Assembly: GCA_902789175.1 (NCBI GenBank)
Contig: CADANF010000017.1
Span: forward strand, 1-64,000
Length of the DNA: 64,000 nt
Direction of reading: 5' to 3'
Source: an uncultured Lachnospiraceae bacterium
GTDB taxonomy: Bacteria; Bacillota; Clostridia; Lachnospirales; Lachnospiraceae
In this document: positions 17,198-25,195 of the stretch, piece by piece
Layout of the letters: the number at the start of each line of letters is the position of its first letter
How positions within the stretch are numbered: the stretch's first letter is position 1
Translations under genes and position numbers: made by a program
Notes under the pieces: model-generated
Seen by the model: only the letters and a program-made list of their open reading frames with translations
Database searches by the model: none
What the model was told of the DNA's origin: nothing

Positions 17198-17324
17198 TTT
17201 TTTCCTCTTTTTCATAAAATGTAATTTGTTTTGTCTATATTTCTTAATTCATAATTGTTATCTCACTGTCTCTTTTTTAACAACATTTTGTTTTCTATAT
17301 GCTATCATCTTTTTTTTCATCCTC

Positions 17325-17364
17325 ACAAGTGACAGAGTTGTTAATTAACAACTCTGTCACTTGT
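17325..17364. repeat. Perfect 40-bp palindrome
   Basis: The left arm ACAAGTGACAGAGTTGTTAA is followed at once by its exact reverse complement, with no spacer. No T-run follows on either strand, so it is not a standard terminator. It lies about 130 bases upstream of the ABC gene and 120 bases upstream of the peptide gene, i.e. between two divergent transcripts, which suits an operator or a double-strand cruciform site. The rest of the gap 17198-17484 is AT-rich and shows only a CTGCT/AGCAG hairpin at 17424-17440. Confidence 0.9.
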
Positions 17365-17484
17365 CAACAATATGAATCTACTTATATATTTTATTCTGTT
17401 GATATATTATTTGAACTTGTCTTACTGCTGATTTTTAGCAGAATATGACATAACAGACTTACACATAATAAGAAAGGCATAAAA

Positions 17485-17640
17485 ATGAAGAAAAGAATTA
17501 CCAGATTAATACTTATCAGCTTAATGACATTATCTATAATTAAAATAGGACCCAATGTTAACACAAATAAAAAGGCAAGTATAACTAAACCTTATATTAT
17601 TAGATTTGTCGACACAGAAAAAGGTTGGATAACTACTTAA
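17485..17640 (+). CDS. Small secreted or precursor peptide, 51 aa
   Basis: A short ORF with AAAGG seven bases before its ATG. The product starts with a basic/hydrophobic segment (MKKRITRLILISLMTLSII) that resembles a short export signal, followed by a polar part and the C-terminal end TKPYIIRFVDTEKGWITT. Size, layout and position suggest a signalling peptide or RiPP precursor: it lies divergent from an exporter/PqqD locus, beside the 40-bp palindrome and near a helical-repeat regulator with duplicated HTH. I know of no family with this C-terminus. No cysteines are present, so lanthionine or sactionine bridges are excluded. Confidence 0.5.
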   Translation: MKKRITRLILISLMTLSIIKIGPNVNTNKKASITKPYIIRFVDTEKGWITT

Positions 17641-17730
17641 ATTTGCTTCAAAAATCTTGTAATTATAAGACTCCATAAATATAATAACATATTTGATTAT
17701 ATTAATATTAGATTGGAGATAAGAGACATT

Positions 17731-18252
17731 ATGCAAATCAATTCATTAACTATCCGCCGTGTTATATCTGAAGATTGGAAAGATATAAAAGAAGTCTGGG
17801 CTAAAGTAGCAAAGACTGAATACGCCCAGTATGATAACCCTAAAGATACATCAGCTGAAGCAGTGGAAAAAAGAATAAAGAAATGGGATTCATTTTCAGA
17901 TAGTAATGAGCATATGTTTTTTGCTGTATGTCATGAAGAAAAAGTAATCGGTTATGTTGCTTTTAATAAAAGAGACACAGGATATGAAATCGGTTATTGC
18001 TTTAATCCAGATTACCATAGAAAAGGTTATGCAAAGGAAAGCATTACTGAACTTATTAATGAATTAAAAAATAAGGGAATAAATCATTTTACTGCAGGAA
18101 CTGCGATAAATAATATTCCATCAGTAAAACTTCTTTATTCCCTTGGCTTTAAACTTGTTTCAACAGAACAAGTATCCTTCTACAAAGATGATTTGGGAAA
18201 TAATATCTACTTTGAAGGTGGTAATTTTGAATTAAAGTTTAATAATAATTAA
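17731..18252 (+). CDS. GNAT family N-acetyltransferase
   Basis: A 173-aa acetyl-CoA-dependent transferase of the RimJ/RimL-like GNAT group. The central strand YEIGYCFNPDYHRKGYAKESI holds the acetyl-CoA pyrophosphate-binding motif (RKGYA), followed by NNIPSVKLLYSLGFKLV, the usual N-x-x-S-x-x-x-x-x-x-x-GF pattern. The ATG at 17731 is preferred over a TTG six codons earlier because GGAGATAAGAG precedes it. The substrate is unknown. It is convergent with the regulator gene and downstream of the peptide gene, from which it is separated by 90 bases, so it may be co-transcribed with the peptide. Confidence 0.85.
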   Translation: MQINSLTIRRVISEDWKDIKEVWAKVAKTEYAQYDNPKDTSAEAVEKRIKKWDSFSDSNEHMFFAVCHEEKVIGYVAFNKRDTGYEIGYCFNPDYHRKGYAKESITELINELKNKGINHFTAGTAINNIPSVKLLYSLGFKLVSTEQVSFYKDDLGNNIYFEGGNFELKFNNN

Positions 18253-18383
18253 GCATTTTGTGCAAAAGGCTGAGTATGATTGGATTTCTTATCAAGTCCA
18301 GTCATCTCCGTTTTTTGCCATGATTAAGCATTTTTCAATAGCTTCTTTAAATAAGCTTTGTTTCATCAAGTCACAAAAAGTCA

Positions 18384-20126
18384 TCATTTTTTCCATTTGC
18401 TCAATGTATTTTTTTCTTTATAATCTGCTTTTACTCGAGCTTCACCACAGCATAAATTCATAGCATTGACTATCAAAAATATCGGTCTGTTATTTTTAAG
18501 AAGATCTATCATAATTTTTCTTCTTATTTTCATTGCTTTTTCAATTTCACCAGAATCCTCAGTTTGCCTTGCAAATAGCTCCATATTCATCTCATAATGC
18601 GAAAAATCTATAGCTTTTTCTGCTTTATAATACATCTCATAAGCGTAAGAACCAAATTCCTTAATCAGTTTTTTATTCTTCGCTATATGATAAAAAACGT
18701 TTTTTTCAATCCAAGTATAGTAGCCTTTAGGGTCAAACACATTTTTTTTAGTTATCCCCGTAATGGCTAATATCTTCCAAATGTCTTCTTCAAATGTTTG
18801 TTTATCTATTTTTAGCGTTCGATATTGTCTTAAACAGTCAAACATATTAATAAACTGTGCATTCATTTTAATGGATAAGTCCAGCCGATCTTTAATTCTT
18901 CTTAGTATTTCATCAGCTTTATCATATTCTTCATTATCATCTAATTTGGTCAATCTTTTTTTATCCATTATAAGCTTAAAATCACTTGTAACTAAATCTC
19001 CTCTACAAATCTGCATAGGTAAATGTAATCTTCCAAGAAGTTCACTAATAATACTCCATTGAGCATCTGCCTGCATATTTTCAATACGAAGCAATGTTCT
19101 TGTAGAACATATCCCCTTTGCTAATTCATTCCTGGACATGCCTAACATATTACGTCTTTTATAAATTATATCTCCAACATAATAACACATACCACTTCTA
19201 TAGATATAACAATCATTTTCCATAGTTTTCTTTTCAGGTAAATAACTATAAAAATATTCTAAGGAAGAGAGATATCTTGAATTTTCTTCTCTTTCTTTTA
19301 ATATCTCTTCATTTTGAATATCCACATGTATAAAGAGCTCTTTTCTTATTTTTAATAAATCATATAAATAATAAAGGCGTCCAGCATTTACTAATATATC
19401 AATAGCCTTTGAGCTATGTTCTAATGCTTTTGTTATAAAACTATCATCATCGGGATAAAGATTTAATATCCATCTGGAATAAAGATATACTGCCTTTGGG
19501 TAGACTTTTGCTTTTGCTATATCTCCCATCTCTTTATCTCTTAAATGATTTACAAGAATACTTAGTTTATCAAAACTTGAATCTGCTTCCATAAATTCTG
19601 CTTTTGTGATCAGGAGATAATATTCTTCCGGCGCCAAAGCATACTCATCAATATTATTCTCATTTATCCCTGCCATGGTAAGCTGGATTGCTTCTTGATA
19701 GATATTCTCTATTTCCTTTTTGTTTACCTTATTATGCCATAAAGAACGAGCATACATATCTAATAAAAACTGATATTCAATTATGTCTTCTTTATCTCTG
19801 GTACTGATCAACTCATTTACCAGCTGCTGGGCCATATTATCATTATTTTCTACTGCATCAGTAAGTTCACTATATTTTTCATAGCGCTTATAATCTGATA
19901 TTTTCAGTAACTCCTCAAAGCCTTCTAAAGTATATCCTAAACGCCCCAGTAATCTATTTCTTAATTTGTAATCTGCTTCTCTTTTTCCATTTTCAATCAT
20001 AGATAATCGAGAAGTAGAAATAATCCCTTTGGCCAGTTTACTTTGATTTATTCCATAATATTCCCTGGTACTTTTTAATAATAGGCCAAAACTATTTTTA
20101 TCTTCTAAGTCACTGTAATTCTGCAT
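18384..20126 (-). CDS. Helical-repeat regulator with two XRE helix-turn-helix domains (3' frameshift)
   Basis: A 580-aa cytoplasmic regulator. An XRE-type HTH lies at residues 13-66 and a second, clearly paralogous one at 318-370; both share LAKGI-ST--L--IEN and end in LLGRL. Helical, TPR-like sequence fills the rest, as in RRNPP peptide-sensing regulators, although a duplicated HTH is not their norm. The frame ends KEKNTLSKWKK just after a run of seven A (18409-18415). Adding one A opens a frame that continues KKYIEQMEKMMTFCDLMK and ends at 18292 after NGDDWT, which looks like the original C-terminus. A peptide gene lies nearby, so peptide control is possible but unproven. Confidence 0.75.
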   Translation of the reverse strand: MQNYSDLEDKNSFGLLLKSTREYYGINQSKLAKGIISTSRLSMIENGKREADYKLRNRLLGRLGYTLEGFEELLKISDYKRYEKYSELTDAVENNDNMAQQLVNELISTRDKEDIIEYQFLLDMYARSLWHNKVNKKEIENIYQEAIQLTMAGINENNIDEYALAPEEYYLLITKAEFMEADSSFDKLSILVNHLRDKEMGDIAKAKVYPKAVYLYSRWILNLYPDDDSFITKALEHSSKAIDILVNAGRLYYLYDLLKIRKELFIHVDIQNEEILKEREENSRYLSSLEYFYSYLPEKKTMENDCYIYRSGMCYYVGDIIYKRRNMLGMSRNELAKGICSTRTLLRIENMQADAQWSIISELLGRLHLPMQICRGDLVTSDFKLIMDKKRLTKLDDNEEYDKADEILRRIKDRLDLSIKMNAQFINMFDCLRQYRTLKIDKQTFEEDIWKILAITGITKKNVFDPKGYYTWIEKNVFYHIAKNKKLIKEFGSYAYEMYYKAEKAIDFSHYEMNMELFARQTEDSGEIEKAMKIRRKIMIDLLKNNRPIFLIVNAMNLCCGEARVKADYKEKNTLSKWKK

Positions 20127-20150
20127 CTTTTAACCTACTTTTTTATATTA

Positions 20151-20846
20151 TTATACTATTCTTATCTTATGTCTCTCCGGGTTCTTCTCAAAAGAAAGAA
20201 GACTTATGAGTGCAAGGATCTGTCCCTGGATATTATAATGAGCCTCGCAGCTTGGAATAGTCATATCCCAGCTTCCATTTATAAGCCATGATGGAAGATT
20301 AAGTCCATCATCAAGCTTTATAGTTGTGATGTCATCTAAATTCACACTTAACATTTTCTTCTTTTTATAGAAAAGACATCTTTTATCTGTTACAATAAGG
20401 AATTCTTTTCCTGATCCAAATATCGTGGCATCTGCCATTATTATGACTCTTTCATCCTGACTAAGATCAGATACGACACGAGCTCTGACCTTATCAAGCA
20501 ATTCCTGATTTTTTCCTTCTGCTGCCACATCACCGCCATCATAGATATTACTATTCAGATAATCTTCTATAGCTTCTGTTGTTCCAAGTTCATCAAGACA
20601 ATACTTCCAGTCTTCTATACATTCTCTGGTATTTTTCTTTTCCATTGCCTTATTTAAATCTCTTGTAATGTAGTATAACTCTGAATTTAATATCTCGCCT
20701 TCTTTTTTCTCTTTATCTTCCTTTTCTTCCTCATCCCAGACAATATCAAACCAGGCGCGGCAATACTGACATTTAACTCTCTTACTGAGTGTTGTAAGCT
20801 CTAACTCAGCCCCACAATTTGGACACTTTCTCTGCTCTAATTTCAT
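20151..20846 (-). CDS. Zinc-ribbon protein with PH-like C-terminal domain
   Basis: A 231-aa protein starting with a treble-cleft/zinc-ribbon, CPNCGAEL...VKCQYCRAW (Cys at 8, 11, 26, 29), then an acidic Glu/Lys linker, a helical middle, and from about residue 130 a beta-rich segment (DERVIIMADATIFGSGKEFLIVTDKRCLFYKKK) that matches the bacterial PH-like pattern. No signal peptide or membrane segment. It is 24 bases upstream of the regulator gene and might share its transcript. Function unknown; zinc binding is inferred from the cysteine spacing. Confidence 0.7.
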   Translation of the reverse strand: MKLEQRKCPNCGAELELTTLSKRVKCQYCRAWFDIVWDEEEKEDKEKKEGEILNSELYYITRDLNKAMEKKNTRECIEDWKYCLDELGTTEAIEDYLNSNIYDGGDVAAEGKNQELLDKVRARVVSDLSQDERVIIMADATIFGSGKEFLIVTDKRCLFYKKKKMLSVNLDDITTIKLDDGLNLPSWLINGSWDMTIPSCEAHYNIQGQILALISLLSFEKNPERHKIRIV

Positions 20847-20912
20847 TCGTGTTTCTCCTTTTGTTCCAATGTAATTTTAATATTTTTCATTTTACATTAT
20901 AGAACTTTTTTA

Positions 20913-21605
20913 TCATATAAATGTTGCAAATAATGGAGCAAGTGCCACGGTAATGATACCTGATACAGCTATAGCAAGACCACTCATAGCCCCTTCAATC
21001 TCTCCTAATTCCATGGCCTTTGCAGTTCCAATGGCATGACTTGCTGCCCCAAGCGCAAGTCCCTTAGAAATCGGCTCTTTAATCTTAAATATTTTTAATA
21101 TTAATTCTCCAAAGATATTACCCAGAACTCCTGTAATAACTATTACTGCAACTGTTATAGTTACATATCCGCCTAACTCTTCGGAAACCCCCATTCCTAT
21201 TGCTGTTGTGATGGATTTTGGAAGAAGAGTAACATATTCCTTATGTGTCATCTTGCATATAATGGCTATTACAAACACTGTTGTCATGCTCGTTACACCG
21301 CCTGTTACAAGACCTGCTATTACAGCAGCAATATTTTTCTTTAACAATTCCATCTGCTCATATAATGGAATAGCAAGACATACCGTAGCAGGTGTTAGAA
21401 GCCATGAAAGTACCTGTGCCCCACTTTTATAAGTTTCATAATCCACGCTTCCTAATTTAAGCACGATCATAGTGATCATGATTGATATAAGAAGTGGATT
21501 AAATAATCCCAGTTTAATTTTTTTCTTGAGAAAAATGCCTAATTCATATCCTATAAGACTAAGTACAACTCCTGCATATAGTGAGTTTTTAAAGAATTCA
21601 TTCAT
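20913..21605 (-). CDS. lrgB: LrgB/CidB family membrane protein
   Basis: A 230-aa polytopic membrane protein of the LrgB family. The signature block [18 protein letters not shown] lies at ~130-147 and [26 protein letters not shown] near the C-terminus. LrgAB/CidAB proteins have been linked to murein hydrolase control and, in some bacteria, to pyruvate or glycolate transport. Its ATG overlaps the end of lrgA by eight bases, so the two are coupled. No LytSR sensor pair lies beside them; the YesM-like kinase at 29-31 kb is associated with sugar-binding genes instead. Confidence 0.92.
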   Translation of the reverse strand: MNEFFKNSLYAGVVLSLIGYELGIFLKKKIKLGLFNPLLISIMITMIVLKLGSVDYETYKSGAQVLSWLLTPATVCLAIPLYEQMELLKKNIAAVIAGLVTGGVTSMTTVFVIAIICKMTHKEYVTLLPKSITTAIGMGVSEELGGYVTITVAVIVITGVLGNIFGELILKIFKIKEPISKGLALGAASHAIGTAKAMELGEIEGAMSGLAIAVSGIITVALAPLFATFI

Positions 21606-21960
21606 CTTTCTTATCCTTACCCTTTCTGATTATCGCCTGTGATACAAGTCCCGTTGCTGCCATAACCGTAATTATTGCTACTACAGTAACTATAGAGGCC
21701 GGGATCAGCATACCTTTAAGAACCCCCCAGCTCTCTAAAAGTCCAACTCCTGCAGGAATAAACATTACAGGCATGATCTCTATCAGAAATTTTCCTGCGT
21801 CTTTAACTTTATCTAATTTGATAAGTCCTGTCATAAGACCGACAAAAAGGATCACCATTCCATAAATACTTGCAGGAATAGGAAGCGGGATAAGATATTT
21901 AAGTGCTTCTCCTATTAAGGAGATAATAATTATTATCAAGAATTGTTTTAGATACTTCAT
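21598..21960 (-). CDS. lrgA: LrgA/CidA family holin-like protein
   Basis: A 120-aa four-helix membrane protein of the LrgA/CidA family. PLPIPASIYGMVILFVGLM (residues 26-44) is the family hallmark and FLIEIMPVMFIPAGVGLLE follows at ~58-76. It works with LrgB encoded immediately downstream. The start follows AGGAGTCAAAT on the - strand. The gene is preceded by a 417-base spacer packed with repeats and by the terminator of the sugar transporter operon, so it begins its own transcription unit. Confidence 0.93.
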   Translation of the reverse strand: MKYLKQFLIIIIISLIGEALKYLIPLPIPASIYGMVILFVGLMTGLIKLDKVKDAGKFLIEIMPVMFIPAGVGLLESWGVLKGMLIPASIVTVVAIITVMAATGLVSQAIIRKGKDKKDE

Positions 21961-22068
21961 ATTTGACTCCTATATATAATTCTAAAAAAGTTACACAGCT
22001 TTATTCTACTCTTGTGAATGTAATTGCGCAACGCAATGCATTCTAAATTGCTTTGCTATTCTTCGCTA

Positions 22069-22163
22069 TGCATTCATAAATTGCTTCGCAATTTATTTCA
22101 TGTCGTGCTGTCGCACTATACAATGCATTCATAAATTGCTTTGCAATTTATTTCATGTCGTGC
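22069..22163. repeat. Tandem 40-bp repeats with inner hairpins
   Basis: Two 40-base copies (22069-22108 and 22124-22163) differ at one base. Each contains a AAATTGC/GCAATTT hairpin. A third, degraded copy precedes them at about 22037-22066, and CGCACTATAC follows both units (22112 and 22196). They fill the spacer between the sugar operon terminator and lrgA and are not coding. Confidence 0.8.
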
Positions 22164-22204
22164 CTCGCCACAATTGCACAGCAATTGCGGTTTGTCGCAC
22201 TATA

Positions 22205-22266
22205 CCCCCGCAAATCCAAAAGCCCCCTTGTAAGCAAGCTTACGGGGGCTTTTGGATTTGCGGGGG
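22205..22266. repeat. 62-bp near-perfect palindrome
   Basis: Perfect 23-base arms, CCCCCGCAAATCC... at 22205-22227 and the complement at 22244-22266, enclose GTAAGC/GCTTAC, which extends the stem to 29 bp with a TT bulge. No T-run follows on either strand. It would form a very stable RNA hairpin on either strand and is GC-rich compared with its surroundings. Confidence 0.85.
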
Positions 22267-22289
22267 TGCATTGCTCGTAGCATACGCAA

Positions 22290-22336
22290 AAGAATCATCA
22301 CGTTAGGGCTATTAGGGAAAAAACGTGATGATTCTT
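22290..22336 (-). terminator. Terminator of the sugar ABC transporter operon
   Basis: AAGAATCATCACGTT and AACGTGATGATTCTT are exact inverted repeats around a 17-base loop. On the - strand the stem ends in CTTTTG. It lies ~40 bases past the stop of the permease gene. Confidence 0.7.
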
Positions 22337-22377
22337 AACACATTATATAAGGAGGGAATATGTAATTTAATTAACTA

Positions 22378-23574
22378 TTACTTACTCTTCTTTCTTGTTA
22401 CTACGTCGAATGCTACTGCGATGATGAAGATGACACCCTTTACGATATACTGTACGAATGCATCAATACCAAGTAAGTTCATTCCGTTTGTAAGTGACAT
22501 GATTACAAGAGTACCGATAATAGTATTTGTTACTTTACCAACACCACCGCTAACTGCTACACCACCGATGTATGATGATGCGATAGCGTCCATTTCGAAT
22601 GCGTTACCAGCCTGTGGAGAAGCTGACATAAGTCTTGATGTGTAAAGTATACCAGCTACTGCTGCAAGTACGCTCATTGAGCAGAATGCAAACATTGTAA
22701 CGTTCTTAACATTAACACCTGAAAGTTCAGCTGCCTGATCATTACCACCAATACCATAAATGTAACGACCAAGTCTTGTCTTATTAAGCATGATGCTGTA
22801 TCCAAGAAGAATAACAGCTACGATAACTGCTGACCAAGGAATACCCTTTGCCTTAGCAAGAACTGTAACTACTGTCATGATAGCTACTGATGCAAGAACA
22901 AGTCCTGCTATGAATCCTGGAGTTGAAACAACCTTGAATCCATATTTCTTCTTATTCTTTCTTGCCTTTACCTGTGAATATACGATTACTGCAATTCCGA
23001 TTGCACCAATGATCATTGTTACAAGATGTAATCCTGTTGAATTAGGAACGTCTGGGATAAAACCATTATTTAATGCATTAAAAGTCTTATCTTTAACTAC
23101 AACTGTACCCTGTTTTAAGATTATACCAAGAAGTCCTCTGAAGATGAACATTCCGGCAAGTGTTGTTACGAATGCAGGAACACCGATTCTTGTTACTAAG
23201 AATCCCTGATAAAGACCTATAATAAGTCCAAGTAAAAGAACTGCTGGGATTACAAGATATACTGAAATGCCCCATGAAAGCATTAATGCACATACAGCTC
23301 CGCTGAAACCTGCTACATAACCAACTGAAAGATCGATATGCTTTAATATGAGAATTATTGTCATACCTATTGCAAGAACAGCAACATAAGCAGCCTGGTT
23401 AAAAAGGTTTGATATATTATTTGCTGATACAAATTTACCATCTGAAGCAATTGAGAAAATGACTATGATAGCTACCAGAACTATATACATCATATAATCT
23501 CTTAAATTTGCTTTTATTACACGACCGAATTCTGAACCACCCTGGCTCTTCTTATTATCTTTTATCTCAGTCAT
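22378..23574 (-). CDS. gguB: Multiple-monosaccharide ABC transporter permease
   Basis: A 398-aa permease of the BPD_transp_2 (RbsC/XylH) family with about ten hydrophobic segments. EYIRGSP-type family blocks appear as LKHIDLSVGYVAGFSG (~85-100), YGIGGNDQAAELSGVNV (~275) and SYIGGVAVSGGVGKV near the C-terminus. The order SBP-ATPase-permease and the ChvE-like binding protein identify a GguAB/MmsAB-type importer for monosaccharides such as galactose, xylose or arabinose. It starts three bases after the ATPase stop and is the last gene of the operon. The sugar cannot be fixed from sequence. Confidence 0.9.
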   Translation of the reverse strand: MTEIKDNKKSQGGSEFGRVIKANLRDYMMYIVLVAIIVIFSIASDGKFVSANNISNLFNQAAYVAVLAIGMTIILILKHIDLSVGYVAGFSGAVCALMLSWGISVYLVIPAVLLLGLIIGLYQGFLVTRIGVPAFVTTLAGMFIFRGLLGIILKQGTVVVKDKTFNALNNGFIPDVPNSTGLHLVTMIIGAIGIAVIVYSQVKARKNKKKYGFKVVSTPGFIAGLVLASVAIMTVVTVLAKAKGIPWSAVIVAVILLGYSIMLNKTRLGRYIYGIGGNDQAAELSGVNVKNVTMFAFCSMSVLAAVAGILYTSRLMSASPQAGNAFEMDAIASSYIGGVAVSGGVGKVTNTIIGTLVIMSLTNGMNLLGIDAFVQYIVKGVIFIIAVAFDVVTRKKSK

Positions 23575-23577
23575 TGT

Positions 23578-25122
23578 TTAGTCCTCCTTTGATTTAATGG
23601 CAAGAGCCATAACTTTTTCCTCAGTAGCTTCTTCACGAGAAAGCTCACCTGTGATAGTTCCTTCGCTCATGACATAAAGTCTGTCGCTCATTCCAAGTAC
23701 CTCCGGGAGTTCCGAAGAGATCATTATGATACTCATTCCCTGTTCAACGAGCTTATTCATAAGTGTATAAATTTCGAACTTAGCTCCGACATCGATACCT
23801 CTTGTAGGCTCATCCAGGATAAGAACCTTTGGATGAACGAACATCCACTTGGCAAGCTGTACCTTCTGCTGGTTACCACCACTAAGATTTCCTACCTTCT
23901 GCTCTATGCTAGGAGCCTTGATATTAATAGAATCCTTATAGTAATTAGCAACCTTTATTTCTTCATTATCATTAACAAAAAGTCCATCTTTAAGTTCATC
24001 AAGATTAGCAAGGGTTGTATTATATTTAATGTCCTGAATAAGAACCAGTCCATTACCCTTTCTATCTTCAGATACATATGCCAGTCCACTCTTTATCGCC
24101 TGACGCGGACTCTTAAATCTGTGCTTCTTACCATCAAAAGTAAATTCACCAGATGTTATCTTATATTTTGGTGTATTACCAAATATACTAAGGGCAAATT
24201 CTGTTCTTCCTGCTCCCATGAGTCCCTGAAGGCCTACAATTTCACCTTCTCTTACCTGCATGCTTACATTATGAAGAATCTCTCTTCCCTTTGCTGGATC
24301 ATAAACTGTCCAGTCTTTAATATCAAAAACCACCTTACCAGGTTCTTTTTTCTCTCTGGTTGGATAGATATTGTCGATTTCACGTCCGACCATGTTCTTA
24401 ATTATGTCAGACTCCTTAACACCCTGTACTCCATTCTCATGGCAGTCCATAGTACATATTGTTGATCCATCTCTAAGTACTGTGATTGAATCTGCAATAG
24501 AAATAACTTCTTTAAGCTTATGAGAAATCATGATACAGGTTACGCCCTGCTCTTTTAATTCTTTAATGAGCTGCAATAAGTTTTCAGAATCATCTTCATT
24601 AAGAGAAGATGTAGGCTCATCAAGAATAAGCAGTTTAACATTCTTACTAAGTGCCTTAGCAATTTCTACTAACTGCTGTTTTCCTACGCCAAGGCTTTTA
24701 ATCTTAACTGAAGGATCCACATCAAGCTTAACTCTCTTAAGCTGCTCCTGTGCCTTCACCATAGTCTCATTCCAATCTATGGTTTTCCCATGCATTATCT
24801 CATGACCGAAATAAATATTTTCGTAAACACTAAGTTCTGGAACAAGTGCAAGTTCCTGATAAATGATTGCTATGCCTTTTTCTTCGCTGTCTGCTATTCC
24901 TTTGAAGTGCTGTACCTCACCGTTATATAAAATGTCTCCTGTATAGGATCCATAACCATACACGCCAGAAAGGACTTTCATAAGGGTTGATTTTCCGGCT
25001 CCGTTTTCGCCGCAAAGGCAATGTACTTCGCCACGTTTAACTTTTAGATTGACATTATCGAGAGCTTTTACTCCAGGGAATTCCTTGGTTATCCCTCTCA
25101 TTTCCAAAATGTAATCGTCCAT
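23578..25122 (-). CDS. gguA: Sugar ABC transporter ATPase, duplicated ATP-binding domains
   Basis: A 514-aa double ATPase of the MglA/XylG/GguA type. The first domain carries Walker A CGENGAGKST (~37-46), signature LGVGKQQLVEIA and Walker B LLILDEPTSSL; the second has the degenerate Walker A GLMGAGRTE, usual in this family, and signature LSGGNQQKVQLAKW. It energises the permease encoded downstream. A hairpin separates it from the binding-protein gene upstream, probably lowering ATPase and permease mRNA relative to binding protein. Confidence 0.92.
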   Translation of the reverse strand: MDDYILEMRGITKEFPGVKALDNVNLKVKRGEVHCLCGENGAGKSTLMKVLSGVYGYGSYTGDILYNGEVQHFKGIADSEEKGIAIIYQELALVPELSVYENIYFGHEIMHGKTIDWNETMVKAQEQLKRVKLDVDPSVKIKSLGVGKQQLVEIAKALSKNVKLLILDEPTSSLNEDDSENLLQLIKELKEQGVTCIMISHKLKEVISIADSITVLRDGSTICTMDCHENGVQGVKESDIIKNMVGREIDNIYPTREKKEPGKVVFDIKDWTVYDPAKGREILHNVSMQVREGEIVGLQGLMGAGRTEFALSIFGNTPKYKITSGEFTFDGKKHRFKSPRQAIKSGLAYVSEDRKGNGLVLIQDIKYNTTLANLDELKDGLFVNDNEEIKVANYYKDSINIKAPSIEQKVGNLSGGNQQKVQLAKWMFVHPKVLILDEPTRGIDVGAKFEIYTLMNKLVEQGMSIIMISSELPEVLGMSDRLYVMSEGTITGELSREEATEEKVMALAIKSKED

Positions 25123-25154
25123 TCTTTAATTCCTTTCCTTGTTTTTTTTACAAA

Positions 25155-25174
25155 GGAGTGGCATAAGCCACTCC
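25155..25174 (-). promoter_or_regulatory. Intercistronic hairpin between binding protein and ATPase genes
   Basis: A palindrome with arms GGAGTGGC and GCCACTCC around a four-base loop, followed on the - strand by TTTGT and an A-run. Such hairpins after binding-protein genes commonly stabilise the upstream mRNA or cause partial termination, giving excess binding protein. Confidence 0.65.
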
Positions 25175-25195
25175 CTTATTTATGTTTTCTTAAAA

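Noticed and set aside
17325..17364. 40-bp palindrome as a terminator of the exporter or peptide gene
   Set aside because: It lies upstream of both genes and lacks a T-run.
22205..22266. 62-bp palindrome as a rho-independent terminator
   Set aside because: No T-run follows on either strand, and a better terminator lies at 22290-22336.
23833..24465. 210-codon + strand open frame
   Set aside because: It is antisense to the sugar ATPase gene and has no recognisable motif.
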